The notes under the pieces were generated by a model. That model saw only the letters and a list, made by a program, of their open reading frames with translations, was not told the origin of the DNA and searched no databases. A DNA stretch of 64,000 nucleotides, from NCBI GenBank assembly GCA_035578175.1, contig JAQMRL010000008.1:96286416-96350415 (forward strand), written 5' to 3'. This DNA comes from Catonia carolina (taxonomy: Eukaryota; Arthropoda; Insecta; Hemiptera; Achilidae). The translations under genes were made by a program, and so were the position numbers. Below, piece by piece: positions 44,303 to 56,373 of this stretch. How positions within the stretch are numbered: position 1 is the first letter of the stretch; each line of letters begins with the position of its first letter.

Positions 44303-44625
44303 AAGAATACACTTTATATACAATGCAGTTAAACAATACAAATTTTTATCAAAATTATTGGAAAAACAAATGGCCTTTTAATGCCTTTAAAACAAAAATT
44401 TCTTTTAAGAATGTAAATCATCATAATCTCGCAGCTCTACAGCCCTCGGTGGACTTTGGATAGCCGTGTCGCGGGCTAGTTGGTTGGGATGGTTATCTAT
44501 TCGATCAAAACATTTACTATAAAAGGACGCGTTTAAATCTTTTATTGTCGTAAATAAAGAATTTTATTACTTACATAAAAAGAAACGTTAGAAGCAACTC
44601 TTAATATATACGTATATAAGCGAGT
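44303..44625. other. Unassigned stretch
   Basis: Possibly the noncoding 3' tail of the LINE on the minus strand. No motif was seen. Confidence 0.35.
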
Positions 44626-44630
44626 TTGAT

Positions 44631-45632
44631 CTACAGCTCCAGCCGCTTCTCGCATCCCATCTGCCATCTCTCTCGGTTCATCCAGTCCCCCTCCACCAGA
44701 TTTCTATTCCTCATATCGGAATACACCTGCTTGTTCCACAGTTCGGGCGGTCTTCCTCTTCTTCTTCTTCCAGGTGGATCCCAATTCAGCATTCTCTTGG
44801 GCCACCTTTCATCTCTCATCCTCTGTGTATGTCCCAACCATATAAGGCGCTTCTTCTCGATTTGCTCCACTGTTGTATCCATTTTTCCCATTCTGTTCCT
44901 TATCTCCGAATTTCGTACTCGATCCATCCTTGAAACACAACTACTCCGGCGCAAGAAATCCATCTCCACAGCATTTATTCTTTGCCTGTCTCTTTTGGTC
45001 AGTTCCCATGTTTCAGAGCCATAGAGCAATATACTCTGTACAATGGAGTGATAGATTTTAATTTTCGTACATTTTTTTATAGTTGTAGACCAGAGTATGG
45101 AGTTTAATGTTTCTGTCGCCTGCCTGGCCTGTCCAATTCTACTTGTGATTTCTCTTTTTGAATTGCTCTCCGATGATATTATGCTGCCCAGGTATTTATA
45201 TTCATCACATTTCACCACATTATGACCTCCTACTTGAAGATCCCTTGCTGTACCTCCTGAAACTAGGTATTTGGTCTTTTTGAAATTTATTTTCATTCCA
45301 TTTTTCCTATAAGAATCAGCAAGTTTCCTGATCATGTAATGAATATCATGCTCATCACCAGCCATTATTACTTGATCATCGGCGAACAAGAGTGAGTAGA
45401 TATATTCGTTATTTATTGGGATACCCATATATTCACACTTTCCTTTCCAGTCCTTTAATATCTCCTCCAGATAGATTTTGAACAGGGTCGGAGAGAGACA
45501 ACAGCCTTGACGCACGCCCTTATCTGTACCAAATGGCTTTGACACTTCATTTCCTATTTTTATCACATTTATTTGGTCCTTGTAAATTTCTTTGACAGCA
45601 GAAATGTTTGCAACTCTTAATAACTTTGACAA
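44631..45632 (-). CDS. RTE-like LINE reverse transcriptase, 333-codon 5'-truncated ORF2
   Basis: This is the longest credible frame in the window. KGVRQGCCLSPTLFKIYLEE (residues 38-57) is reverse transcriptase motif 4/B' and LLFADDQVIMAGDE (81-94) holds the FADD catalytic pair. YKYLGSIISSESNSK follows, and the C-terminal region has LLYGSETWELTKRDRQRINA, AVEMDFLRRS, RLIWLGHTQRM and GRRRRGRPPELW. Upstream parts (endonuclease and the first polymerase motifs) are missing, because full ORF2 is about 900-1000 residues. The first Met is internal and not a real start. No stop or frameshift interrupts it, so the insertion is fairly young, yet it is dead on arrival. Clade assignment is by motif memory. 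Confidence 0.9.
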   Translation of the reverse strand: MSKLLRVANISAVKEIYKDQINVIKIGNEVSKPFGTDKGVRQGCCLSPTLFKIYLEEILKDWKGKCEYMGIPINNEYIYSLLFADDQVIMAGDEHDIHYMIRKLADSYRKNGMKINFKKTKYLVSGGTARDLQVGGHNVVKCDEYKYLGSIISSESNSKREITSRIGQARQATETLNSILWSTTIKKCTKIKIYHSIVQSILLYGSETWELTKRDRQRINAVEMDFLRRSSCVSRMDRVRNSEIRNRMGKMDTTVEQIEKKRLIWLGHTQRMRDERWPKRMLNWDPPGRRRRGRPPELWNKQVYSDMRNRNLVEGDWMNRERWQMGCEKRLEL

Positions 45633-45639
45633 TATGGTT

Positions 45640-45910
45640 TGGACCGATATTTATGTAATCTCTGACGCTGCTCCAAAGAGCTAGATACCATAAGTCCAGA
45701 TTGTTCGCAAAAGAGTTTATAAATTAAAATTTTAAAATAAAGTTTTAATTTTAATCGAGGGTCAATTAAACAGAAGAGTAGCTTCTGGTGGCAGTTAAGT
45801 TCTAAACGTTTTGTACGTAGATGATGCAACCAAGTTAGTCGTCTGTCAAGCCACAAGCCAAGATATCGCACGACTCTTGCCTGGATGGTGTAAACGTTAT
45901 TCAGTAACAC
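45640..45910 (-). pseudogene. Jockey-clade LINE fragment fused to the RTE-like frame
   Basis: The minus frame reads VVRYLGLWLDRRLTWLHHLR, then LFCLIDPRLKLKLYFKILIY. This is the Jockey block V.YLG..LD..L.W..H...K..........L.......L.....K...YK just after the polymerase palm. Its strand matches the neighbouring RTE-like frame and the two abut near 45.63 kb. Either the RTE copy inserted into the Jockey copy or a template switch joined them. A frameshift follows the IYK motif. Confidence 0.75.
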
Positions 45911-48141
45911 AGGTGGACAAGTGAAAATTTAATCAAGATAAAATCAAAAGAAACTTACCTAAGTTTCTAATGTATATATTATGTCGAAATACCTCTCGTT
46001 GGAAGTAAGATTGTCGGCCATATGTATGTGGAATATTGTGTTAATAAATGATTGAATAATGTATTTTGTACTTAAAATTTTTGTTAATTTTATAAATGCA
46101 ATAATATTATAAAAGTATGTTATAAATGCATGTTTCCATGTACAATTTACTGATTTTAATTTCGACTAGGTACTTAAAAGAATTTTTCATTTTCCTAAAA
46201 ACATATGTTACCGTAAGCGGAAAATTCGGTCACGCATGACTGAAAATAGAATGTAGATATTTTTGTATCATTTTTAACATTAATCTTCTAATATATTAAT
46301 TACGTATTGCATTTTGTAACGACTCCCAGTACACCAGGGTAAGTGATACAAAAAAGGAAACGTAACGGGTATAGTTGTTGCAATGCAAATAAAACATAAT
46401 AAAATGAAATTAACAAAATTTAATAAAATAGATTCTTTTTAAGCAAATTTATTACAAAATCAGCAATTATATATTTAAAAAAAAAAAAGGTTTTAGCATT
46501 TTAAGAATGACACAATAAGAAAAATTTAAATCAGAATTAATAGGCCTATTATCAAAAGATTTACAAAATTTTTGAATTTAGTATTAAATTGGATCCAATA
46601 AAAAAATATTTCAAATGTTAGCTTACAACAAATTTTTACAAATCGAATATGCAGACTTTTTAAGATTTTTTTGTTAAATTAAATCGGTTTTCCATTTTAC
46701 CAGAATACTTACTGGCTGAATCATTAAAAAAAAGGAAATTTGGGGTACAATCAACTTAAAGATACATGATATGAAGAATTAAGATTGTCTGCTATCAATA
46801 ATAATAATAATCATAATAAAATACACTATTTTTAAATATTTTTTTTATAGTATAAGCACAAATTTATTCATGTAAAAATCCAAAAAGTATTTAATTTTAT
46901 TATATAAATTCATAAGTTTTAGATATTTGAAATAAGAGAAAGTTTATCCAAAGTAAAAAAACAACAATATACTTTTTAAGAAATAATATCGATGAAAATT
47001 ATGTGCTGGACCACAGGTGAGTAAAAATAAAAAAACAGGTCCGAATTGTTTGCAAAAACTTGCAGCGAATGGTTAGTTGAGAGTAACAACGTAGATCATT
47101 AATAAATAGATGATTATTAAAAAAATAAAAATATTACATACCAGCAGTAAACTGCATAACAACATAAAATATACTTAACGCAGTTTATGAATTCCATTCA
47201 GGTTTCGAGTAAAATAGTATACGTAGTAAAATTTAAAAAAAAACATCCTTCGATACTTGTACATATTTTCTTACTGATGGTGAAAATTGAACTGCGTGTC
47301 CGGGCACAGATATAAGCAGAAAAGTTCAGGTTGAAAATAAATTTGCATTTTAAACGGAGTGAACATTATAATAAATAAAAAAAACTGCAAAACATATCCG
47401 CAATACGTTACAGCAACGCATATTTGGAATATGCATTAAAAAAAACGAATCACGACATTTTTTAATCACGCCGAAAACAAAATAAATTTCATTACGGAAG
47501 ACGAATACAACATTACATCTTGACGGTTTATCGAGCACAGACAGAGAACGTTCAACTCAAAACAGCTGATCGACAAGATAACAAAAGCAGATAGACAATT
47601 AATCAATTAGTAGAACAAAAGGCCAGTCGTAGTACCAAAAACCCCCGAGAGATAGAACAGGCTTACAGACAACCAATTAACAATAAGAACGGTACGAAAA
47701 TTCAAAATAAACAATGTAACAGAGTTACAGAGGTTACAATTTCCGACATTTGATGGTAATTAAAAATCTGTCAATGAAAAAAACGATGTGTGTTTTATTC
47801 CAACAATTTATTTTGACTGATTGTTTTCAAATGATTCCTTTACGTTATTTAACATTCTGATTTACATAGTACTTTCCTGTCAGTATAAAATTGTAATTAA
47901 CGTCAAACCGATTTGTCACTCAGCTGAGTTTCTAAATTTAAAACAAAAGTTATAAGAAGACAAATATTTCCATCCAATTGGTTATCACAGCAAATTAACT
48001 CCGTTTTTTAAAGATTTTCTTTCTATAACTGTTTTATTTTAGTATATGATAATAATATTATTATTATTATATTTCCATGACGTAACAATTTTTAGAAATG
48101 AATTGTAGATAAAAACAGTAATAACACTGATATTATTAAAA
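45911..48141. other. 2.2-kb AT-rich stretch
   Basis: Low-complexity A/T sequence dominates. A short minus-free frame near 47.72-47.76 kb reads ELQRLQFPTFDGN, which faintly recalls gag N-terminal segments of LTR retrotransposons, but it is too short to call. Confidence 0.4.
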
Positions 48142-49053
48142 AACTCACACAACTTTCTCTTGCCAGTGCAAATAATTAACAATAAACCTAACATTATTAA
48201 TAAAACATTAGAAATAAACAAAAACCTAACTTTAATAACATAAACTAATTTTAATAATGAGTGAAAGACGCGAAATGAAAATCAACCTCAGTTTAGCTTA
48301 AAAATATGAAAAATCACTCGTTCACGCTAAACTAGGATCTGTAGAGAAAAACGCTATAAATAAAAGTTGTAGATCTTCTAATTTGCTATAAATTTGATTA
48401 TATACACTTTTGTCATAAAATGCATACTAAGGCCGAAATCTTTAAAAAATCGACTTTTCACACGTTTTCGTGTGAAAAAACAGAAAATTGCTAATTACCG
48501 CTAAACTAAGCGTTATACAAAAAAATGTTTGAAATAAAAGTTGTAAAATTTTAAATTCTCTACATTTTTTATTATATAATTTTTTGCGCTATAATACATA
48601 TTAAAGGCGTAATCTTAAAAAAACACTTTTTTACGTGAAAACAGCCTCACCAAGAATTTCAGCAAACATGTCGCCTACCCTATCATGTAGAGAATAAAAA
48701 ATTGAGTAAACCAGGCGATTTTAAAAAAAATCGTAGGACCAGTTTTTGAGAAAATCACAAAAAAGTGAAAAATTACACGAATAAACTACTACTTCCGGTT
48801 GACCGATTTTGATGAAAATGTTCGTGTCGGGTCCGGTAGTGGTATGTAACTTAATTTTCAAGTTTCAAGTTCGTACTATGTTCCTTTCTTGAGATATTTT
48901 GTATACAGACGCACACACAGACCAATCGCTAAAAACATGTTTTTTGGGTTCAGGGGGTCTGAAAACGTGTAGATCCAGTGAAAACCCGATTTCGAAAAAT
49001 CGACATGAAACCAATACTTTCCTTCCTATATATTCATATTGGCAAGAGAAAGT
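48142..49053 (-). mobile_element. Family A element, copy 10, near full length
   Basis: The minus copy starts inside the 3' hairpin (ACTCACACAACTTTCTCTTG) and ends at GGCAAGAGAAAGT (49041-49053). The GT tract is down to about 10 bp (ACGCACACACAG). Confidence 0.9.
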
Positions 49054-49229
49054 AAAAAACAGAAAGAAGTTTACTAAAAATAATTACGGCATTGCTAACA
49101 AAAGTCGAGGCTTGAGCGCCAGCAACGAGCCATGACATACACATGAAAGTATCTGATTGAGGTAGAACGTAACAAATAATAAATCGCAATATAAGAAAAA
49201 TTACAGAGTAATTAATAAGAACACTGTAT

Positions 49230-49306
49230 TTTATTTTATTTTATTTTGCGTGCGTGTGTGTGTGTGTGTGTGTGTGTACGTGTGTGTGTGTGTGCGTGTG
49301 CGTGCG

Positions 49307-49358
<52 letters not shown>

Positions 49359-49546
49359 ATGTGTTAGTACCATGGAGTACGTATTGCTGTTGAAGTAGAT
49401 GACGGGGTTTTTATGATGGTAGAAGACGTACGCGGGTGAAATTATCAAAACGTCGTTTTGTGTGTGTGTGTGTGTTGCGTTACTATTGTTGAAGTACATA
49501 CGAATAAAGACTAGCGAGAGACGTACGCGGGGGAATTTGTCAAATC

Positions 49547-49600
<54 letters not shown>

Positions 49601-49716
49601 TGTACGTTGGAGTATACAGTCGACCAGCAGCTACACAATTTCTGTTATATAAGTTATTTGTTTTTAAAAAATTTATTAAACATGATTCCCATGCGAAGCC
49701 GCACGGAGTATGCTAG
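49230..49716 (+). mobile_element. Candidate non-autonomous Helitron 3' portion with GT-rich tandem array
   Basis: The right end shows a hairpin CCATGCG-AAGC-CGCACGG (one mismatch), then AGTATG, then CTAG followed by T, the classical Helitron terminus. Upstream lie three GT tracts (49249-49355, about 49460-49480, about 49550-49598) separated by related units sharing GTTGAAGTA and GACGTACGCGGG. The 5' TC end was not identified. Confidence 0.6.
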
Positions 49717-50446
49717 TTAAGTAGTTTAGTTTGTACTTTGAAATATCCCTAAAAACATTACTGGTTTTGATCTAGTAAAATTGTTTGATAGTTTGTGTTA
49801 CCTATTTAGTGGTTACCTTATAGTGGTTACCTATTTAAACAAACTGTCTCGTACAAACATTAAGATCCGTACGTGACACTTAATGAAGACGGAGATTATA
49901 GAAAGTTACACGAGGGGTGAAAGTATTTTTATTTTTATTTAAGTATAATATTAAATTTTTGTGTGTAATAACTGTCTAAGAGTAAGCACATCAAGTTCTT
50001 TAAACGTATTTCTACTCGGATAAAGTCTAGAGTTACCTAATGCTATTTTTATTATATGCTTTTGTAGTACAAAAATCTTATTGAAGTGCGTGACCATATT
50101 TTTAAACAGGTTCAATTTCAAAGTAGATAAAATAAAAAAATTATTCGTATACTGTAAAATATAAAAAAAATTATAATAACCCTACCGAATCGATAGCAAA
50201 CATATCATTTTTTTAGCTCCGTTTCTTTGGGGTTAGAATTTTGTAATTTATCTTTTATTTTATATAAAATAAATTTCGGTAGAGATTTGGTGAGTTTTTG
50301 GTATGTTCTAAATTCCATGGAAAATACGGTAGAATCTTTAGTTTATTTTTAAAACAGTTTTTGTTATACTACCCTGCTGTTATTTATTTAATTCATTAGC
50401 TTCTTTTTTTACTGTTCCTTCATTGTTTTATCATATCATGATCCAT
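49717..50446. other. AT-rich stretch, nothing recognised
   Basis: No shared repeat or motif was seen. Confidence 0.4.
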
Positions 50447-50612
50447 GGCCGGCCCGTTGGCGTAGTGGTTAGCCTTACTGGCTTCTACGCTGGGTTCGAT
50501 TCCCGGTCAGGTCTGGCATTTTTTCATCACTCATTTTCAATATCATCATTATCTACCGTCTACATTAGCAGAAATTTCAGAACAGTCAGATGTAAAACCA
50601 AACAAACCAAGA
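50447..50612 (+). repeat. Family E tRNA-derived SINE
   Basis: GGCCGGCCCGTTGGCGTAGT (A box), CTGGGTTCGATTCCCGG (B box), TCTGGCATTTTTTCATCACTC, and the tail GTCTACATTAGCAGAAATTT...CAGAACAGTCAGATG with an A-rich end. This is the reference copy for the family. Confidence 0.85.
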
Positions 50613-51472
50613 TCCTTAAAACTATCAACTTTCCATTTTTTTTCATTTTGTCTTCAAGTGATACAGTAGTTTTTATTTTTGTTATATATATATTTTTTTA
50701 AGAAAATCTGTAGTCTTGCTTTTTCTACTGGTTCTTTTAGACAATTTCTTTAATTTTAAATACTTTTTAAAAGCGATAATCTTTTTATTATTAATCCTCA
50801 TTTTTATCAAGAGTAACCAAACCACATGCGCACAAGTGAATAGATTTCATGGTTGTTTACAGATTATATTTATAAATTTGTATAGTAGAAACTATAAATA
50901 AAAATGTAACTACCACTAAAAGCGGTTATAAAAAAGGAAATAGGAGATATAGCAAAATATTTTTAAAACGTTCATTCTTATGCAAGCTCTTTCACTCACG
51001 GAATATCTAGTAGATAACAAAAGTAAAACGTATTTAAAAAAATGAATTTCTCCTTTCAGTATTAACATATTTTACATACTTTTACGTATAGAAATGTATT
51101 AAACATAGAGTATTACATAAAATACTGCGGGTGTACTTGAAGGTTTTTCCATCTCGCTTTACCTTCTATAAATGGAATGCCACTTTTTTTTAATCTTCAG
51201 TGACATATTTCTCTTTTTCCGGATGTTATTTACAAATATATTTTATGTAAGTTGACATTCTACAATATTTATGTGGTAAATTACTTACTTTTTTACGTTA
51301 TTTATTTATTTAATGTAATTACTAAATGAAATATTTTTCAAAAGGAATAAAATATATTTGCTGAAAAATTTAGTAATAGTATTATTGTATTAAAACATTA
51401 GTTTTATTAGCTTAGTATCGAATTTAGTATATCTCTTGACTTATATGTATTTATTGATATAAAAGTAAAAAA
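50613..51472. other. AT-rich stretch, nothing recognised
   Basis: No shared repeat or motif was seen. Confidence 0.4.
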
Positions 51473-51656
51473 TACCGGCCGCATTGGCGCAGTTGGTAAC
51501 GTGCTCGCCTCTCATCATGCGGTCCTGGGTTCGAATCCCGCTCAGGCACGGCATATTTTCATACGTTACAAAAAATCATTTCATCCTACATTGCATAAAG
51601 TTCCACCCCAACGTCGTCGCTAATGACCGTTGCAGTTGATGCGACGTTAAATAAAA
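51473..51656 (+). repeat. Family D tRNA-derived SINE (probably tRNA-Met head)
   Basis: CCGGCCGCATTGGCGCAGTT (A box), CTCTCATCATGCGGTCC with a CAT where an anticodon would fall, B box GGTTCGAATCCC, then CAACGTCGTCGCTAATGACC and TTGATGCGACGTTAAATAAA. AAAAGTAAAAAA before and AAAAGTACAAAAA after look like a target duplication. Confidence 0.85.
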
Positions 51657-51670
51657 AAAAGTACAAAAAA

Positions 51671-52868
51671 CAATCGTTCACTGAACAGAATAATTTTCAA
51701 ACGTATTGTGATATATATGCCGATTGGACGTTTGTGATTTGTCTAAGTAGTGTTTATGTGTGCGTGACCTTCAGGTTTTTACACTAATTATTTACTTCCT
51801 GACGCAGCTATATATTTATATATACACATTAGTATATTTTTTACGCTATAGTCATTAATATAGCCATCGTTTGTTTCCGTTTTAGGCACTTTTCTTCTTG
51901 TTCATGTCCGTTATGTGAACCTGCCTCTTTCATTTACGCAAGCGCGGTGTGTTTGGCCGTACTGCACAACCTCGATGAATATACTATAGTAAAAACATAA
52001 TACAGGCTAAATTATTTTATTAAAAATAAACAATTATCCCTAGACCATCATAAGATAAGTAAACAGGTTTTAGAAAGAAATTAGACTTGAATGTTTAGTA
52101 AAACTTATATTAACATAAATTATTAACTATTTTTGCTGAAATACTTTACTTAAGTTTTTTCCAACAACCGACATGGCTAAATCAGTTCAATAATTTTTGT
52201 AAAACGTTGAACTTAGAATTTCGTATAGAATTACATAAAACTGAACACTGTGCAGAATTACTTCGATTTTTGAGGTTAGATAAAATGAAATTTCCCCTGT
52301 GGTCAAAATGTATTGGTTTATTTTTATCCATCACTACTGTCCACTCTCTTACAGCAGTAACATTGAATATCAGAGAGTTTCAAAGTTTTTCTTTTTGGTA
52401 AAATTTTTTTTCTATAAATTTTAAATACATAAAGGCTTCGGAAGATATCTTGAGTATAATTTTGTTTCTCTGTCTGTTTCTTTAACGTTTTTACTCTATA
52501 TTTCTTTTTCTCTTTAGTTTCCTCATTCTCGATACCAATAAAACTTTCAACCAAGTATTCAGTACTACCACTACACGAAATAATGCTGCACTTCTGAGAA
52601 TATTATGAATCTTTCATTCGATGAAAACCACGCTCAAAAACCAGTAGTAAATATTTGATTTAAGTAGTTTTCTACGTACGTATGACACCACTACTTTGCA
52701 GAATTATTACTCCGACTGATATTTCAGTTCAAGAACTTCTAGAAAACGAAATTACTATTGACGTTACTTCAAAATCATTTATTTTAAAATAAGTTTGTCA
52801 AAGTTTTCTTATTTCGTAATTCCGTCATAAAATTTAGAATAAGAATAGTTTTTCTTGAACTAATTTTT
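51671..52868. other. AT-rich stretch, nothing recognised
   Basis: The small frames at 52.2-52.55 kb show no family motif. Confidence 0.4.
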
Positions 52869-53005
52869 ACTTTCTCTTACCTATATAAAAATATATAGGA
52901 AGGAGATTATTGTTTTCATGTCGATTTTTCGAAACTGAGTTTTCACCAGATATACACGTTTTTGACCCCCTGAACCCAAAAAACATGTTTAGTGATCGGT
53001 GTTGC

Positions 53006-53036
<31 letters not shown>

Positions 53037-53819
53037 CGCGCAAAAGAATATCTCAAGTAGACTACGGAACATCGTACATACTTGAAACTTAAAACTTAAG
53101 TTAGATACTACTACCGGACCCAACACGAACATTTTCATCAAAATCGGTCAACCGGAAGTAGTTGTTTATTCGTGTCATTTTTCACTTTTTTGCGATTTTT
53201 TCCATAACGGCTCGTACGATTTTTTTTTTAAATCGCCTTGTTTACTAAATTTTTTATGTTCTACAAGATATGGTAGGCACCATGTTTCCTGAAATTCTTG
53301 GAAAGGCTGTTTTCTGGTAAAAAATTGTTTTTTTTTAAGATTTCGGCTTTAATATGCGTTTTATAGCGCAAAAATTTATATAGGCGTAATGAAAGTTGTG
53401 GAGAATTTAAAATCCTTGAACTTTTATTTCAAACATTTTTGTGCTATAACGCTTAGTTTAGCGGTAATTAGTGATTTCCTGGATTTTTCATGGAAATCTG
53501 TAAAAAAGTTCGATTTTTTTAAAGATTTCAGCCTTAGTGTGCATTTTACTACAAAAGTGTCTGTAATCAAATTTATAGGACATCAAAAGATCTACACCTT
53601 TTATTTAGAACATTTTTCTCTACAGAGCCTAGTGTAGCTTGAAAGAGTGATTTTTCGTATTTTTAAGCCAAACTGAGGCTGATTTTCGTTTTGCATCTTT
53701 CACTAATGATTAAAATAAGGTTACTTTTTTTGTTTTTTCTAATGTTTTATTACTAATGTTAGGTTTATTGTAAATTATTTGCATTGGCAAGAGAAAGTTG
53801 TGTTAGTGTTTCACACCAG
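52869..53819 (+). mobile_element. Family A element, copy 11, near full length
   Basis: ACTTTCTCTTACC at the 5' side (one change), GT/CG tract 52998-53042, GGCAAGAGAAAGT and a 3' hairpin with one change (GTGTTAGTGTTTCACAC). Confidence 0.9.
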
Positions 53820-53962
53820 TTTTTTATCTGTTTTTCCTGTTTGTAACTTTAAAGCATTATTAGCATGGCTTGCTGAGCCTAGTAATTTGATATTATACGT
53901 CCAAATTGATTGAAAATTGATTTACATAATTATTATTGAATTATTTAGAAAGAGTTTTAACC

Positions 53963-54278
53963 CACCGGGTTAGTCTAGTCTAGTCTAGTCTAGAGGTAAC
54001 GTCGTCGCCACAAATCAGCTGATTTTTGGAGACGAAGGATCCTGGTTCAAATCCTAGTAAAGGTAGTTACGTTTTACGGATTTGAATTACTGTGGTTACC
54101 GGCGCACTTTGATGGTTGGGGTTCAATTACCCATTCTCTCCCTGGAATTGTTGGCCTGCGTCTGTACGAGACTACATATCATTTACACGTCATACACGTC
54201 ATCCTCATCTCAATGTGTTGCTTATTGTTCTGAATTCAACTGATCGCAACGTTCACACATTAGGAATAAAAAAAAAAT
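53963..54278 (+). repeat. Family C SINE, copy 6, with expanded A box
   Basis: GAGTTTTAACC at 53952-53962 and 54279-54289 is an exact 11-bp target duplication. The A-box site contains four tandem TAGTC units (53971-53990) where other copies have one TGGTC. The B box is intact (GGTTCAAATCC). Confidence 0.9.
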
Positions 54279-54322
54279 GAGTTTTAACCATTTACCTATC
54301 CAAAAAAACTATTCTGATTTTT

Positions 54323-54453
54323 ACTTTCTCTTGCCTATATGAATATATAGGAAGGACAGTACTGTTTTCATGTCGATTTTTCGAAATCGAGTTTTCACCG
54401 GATCTACACGTTTTCAGACCCCCTGAACCCAAAAAACATGTTTTTAGCGATTG

Positions 54454-54495
<42 letters not shown>

Positions 54496-55268
54496 GTGTG
54501 CGTGTGTGTGCGCGCGCGCGTGCGTGTGTGTGTGTACAAAATATCTCAAGAACGGAACATCGTACGAACTTGAAACTTAAGTTACATACCACTACCGGAC
54601 CCGACACGAACATTTTCATCAAAATCAGTCAACCGGAAGTAGTAGTTTATTCATATTATTTTTCACTTTTTTACGATTTTCTCAAAACTGGTTTACTGAA
54701 TTTTTTATGCTCTACAAGATAGGGTAGGCGTTATGTTTGCTGAAATTCTTGGTGAGGCTGTTTTTACGTAAAAAAATTGTGATTTTAAGATTGCGGCTTT
54801 ATTATACATTTTACCGCAAATATGTATTACAATAGTTGTAGAAAATTGAAAATTCTACAACTTTTATTTCAAACATTTTTTTGTATAACCCTTAGTTTAG
54901 CGGTAATTAGCAATTTTCTGTTTTTTCTCACGAAAACGTGTGAAAAATCGATTTTTTAATATTTCGGCTTTAGTACGCATTTTACGATAAAAGTATATAT
55001 AATGAAATTCATAGAAAATTAAAATATCTACAACTTTTATTTAGAGAATTTTTCTCTACAGAGCCTAGTTTAGCGTGAAAGTGTGATTTTCCGTTTTTTA
55101 AGCCAAACAGAGTTCGAATTTCATTTTGTGTCATTCACTCATGATTAAAATAAGGTTATGTTTTCGAGGTTAGTTTTTTTTTATTTCTAATATTTTATTA
55201 ATAATGTTTGGTTTATTGTTAATTATTTGCATTGGCAAGAGAAAGTTGTGTGAGTGTTTCACACCAGA
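54323..55268 (+). mobile_element. Family A element, copy 12, full length
   Basis: Both subterminal repeats exact, GT/CG tract 54455-54534, 3' hairpin exact, CAGA followed by a long T run. Confidence 0.9.
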
Positions 55269-56373
55269 TTTTTTTTTTTAGCTGTTTCCTACTAATTTCC
55301 TTCATTGGTGCGGCGGATAGGTTCTTCGGTCATGTCAATTAAAAAAGAACCCATCAACTTGTTATTCCACGTAAGAATAGATTGTAGATTTTGCTGTAAT
55401 TAAAAGAAAATTTTTTGAAGCAGATAATGACATAGATTTTTAACACCGCCTCAATGGTTCAGTTGGCAAGGAGCTTGACAAAAGCCGGAAGTACCAGACT
55501 GGACTCCCTACTATATTCTGAAATTCTTTCCACATAACTGCACTCAGGATAACGTATCCACAATTGACTGTTAACACTAATAAACAAATTAAAAAATAAG
55601 AAAAAGAATTAATTTTTTTTTTAATTACATCGTGAATTTGCGCGCATTTTATTTGATATACTATCTTAAAATGTGAAAAATTCAGTAAAATAAATTAAGT
55701 ATTTTACAACGTGTAATTTTATGAGGTGAACTGAACTGAATAAATTGTGCATGGATGAAAATTAATTTCAGATTTGGAAGTAATTGCTGTTCTAGATTTC
55801 GAAATGAATAGGCACGTAGGCCTATACATTTAAAGGACGATTTTGTGTGTATGTGAACAAAATGTAATACGCATCCACGGACCGCACTCGCAGCAACGTT
55901 ATTAGTTTTCTTTTTCCTAACCGCGCTCAAAAACATGTAAACATTTATTATTTCTACTGTAATTTAATAAATTTATAGTTTACATTTTTACTTTTATTTC
56001 AATTTTCTGATCTATTACCTAAATAAACATAAGTGTTACGTAAACTGAATAAATTTAAAAGCAAACCACAATATCTTGAGCATTTTTAACCAGTATTATA
56101 TATCAGTAACACTTTTCTGTTTCTGATAGAATATCCACTACAAAATTGTACAGTCTACAAAACTAAATTTGTTAGTAATACAAAGTATTTTATAACTAAA
56201 CTTGAAATTTCAGTAGACCGATTCATTATCTCTAATTTCATACGAAAAAATAACTTCTTTTCGTTTGCTAATAATCTAGATTAAAAAATTTTACTGATTG
56301 TATTGTGTACCCTAACCAATAGTTTTCTAGAGTATCTTTTTACTGTAACTGATCATTTCTTTATTCTATTTTT
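55269..56373. other. AT-rich stretch with one tRNA-like block
   Basis: Apart from the candidate SINE head at 55443-55545, nothing was recognised. Confidence 0.4.
55443..55545 (+). repeat. Possible decayed tRNA-derived SINE head
   Basis: CACCGCCTCAATGGTTCAGT has an A-box-like TGGTTCAGTTGG. The B-box position (CCAGACTGGACTCCC) is degenerate. Only one copy is seen. Confidence 0.35.

Noticed and set aside
44626..45024. 132-codon plus-strand frame
   Set aside because: Antisense shadow of the reverse transcriptase frame, with low-complexity Ser/Leu content.
47718..47763. LTR-retrotransposon gag fragment (ELQRLQFPTFDGN)
   Set aside because: Thirteen residues only, followed by a stop. No neighbouring protease, polymerase or LTR pair.
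49236..49716. CRISPR-like array (repeats with spacers)
   Set aside because: The repeats are GT microsatellites and two diverged units. Spacer lengths are irregular and the genome is eukaryotic.
51476..51548. tRNA-Met gene
   Set aside because: The head resembles tRNA-Met, but the same head with the same tail occurs three more times, bracketed by target duplications. These are SINEs.
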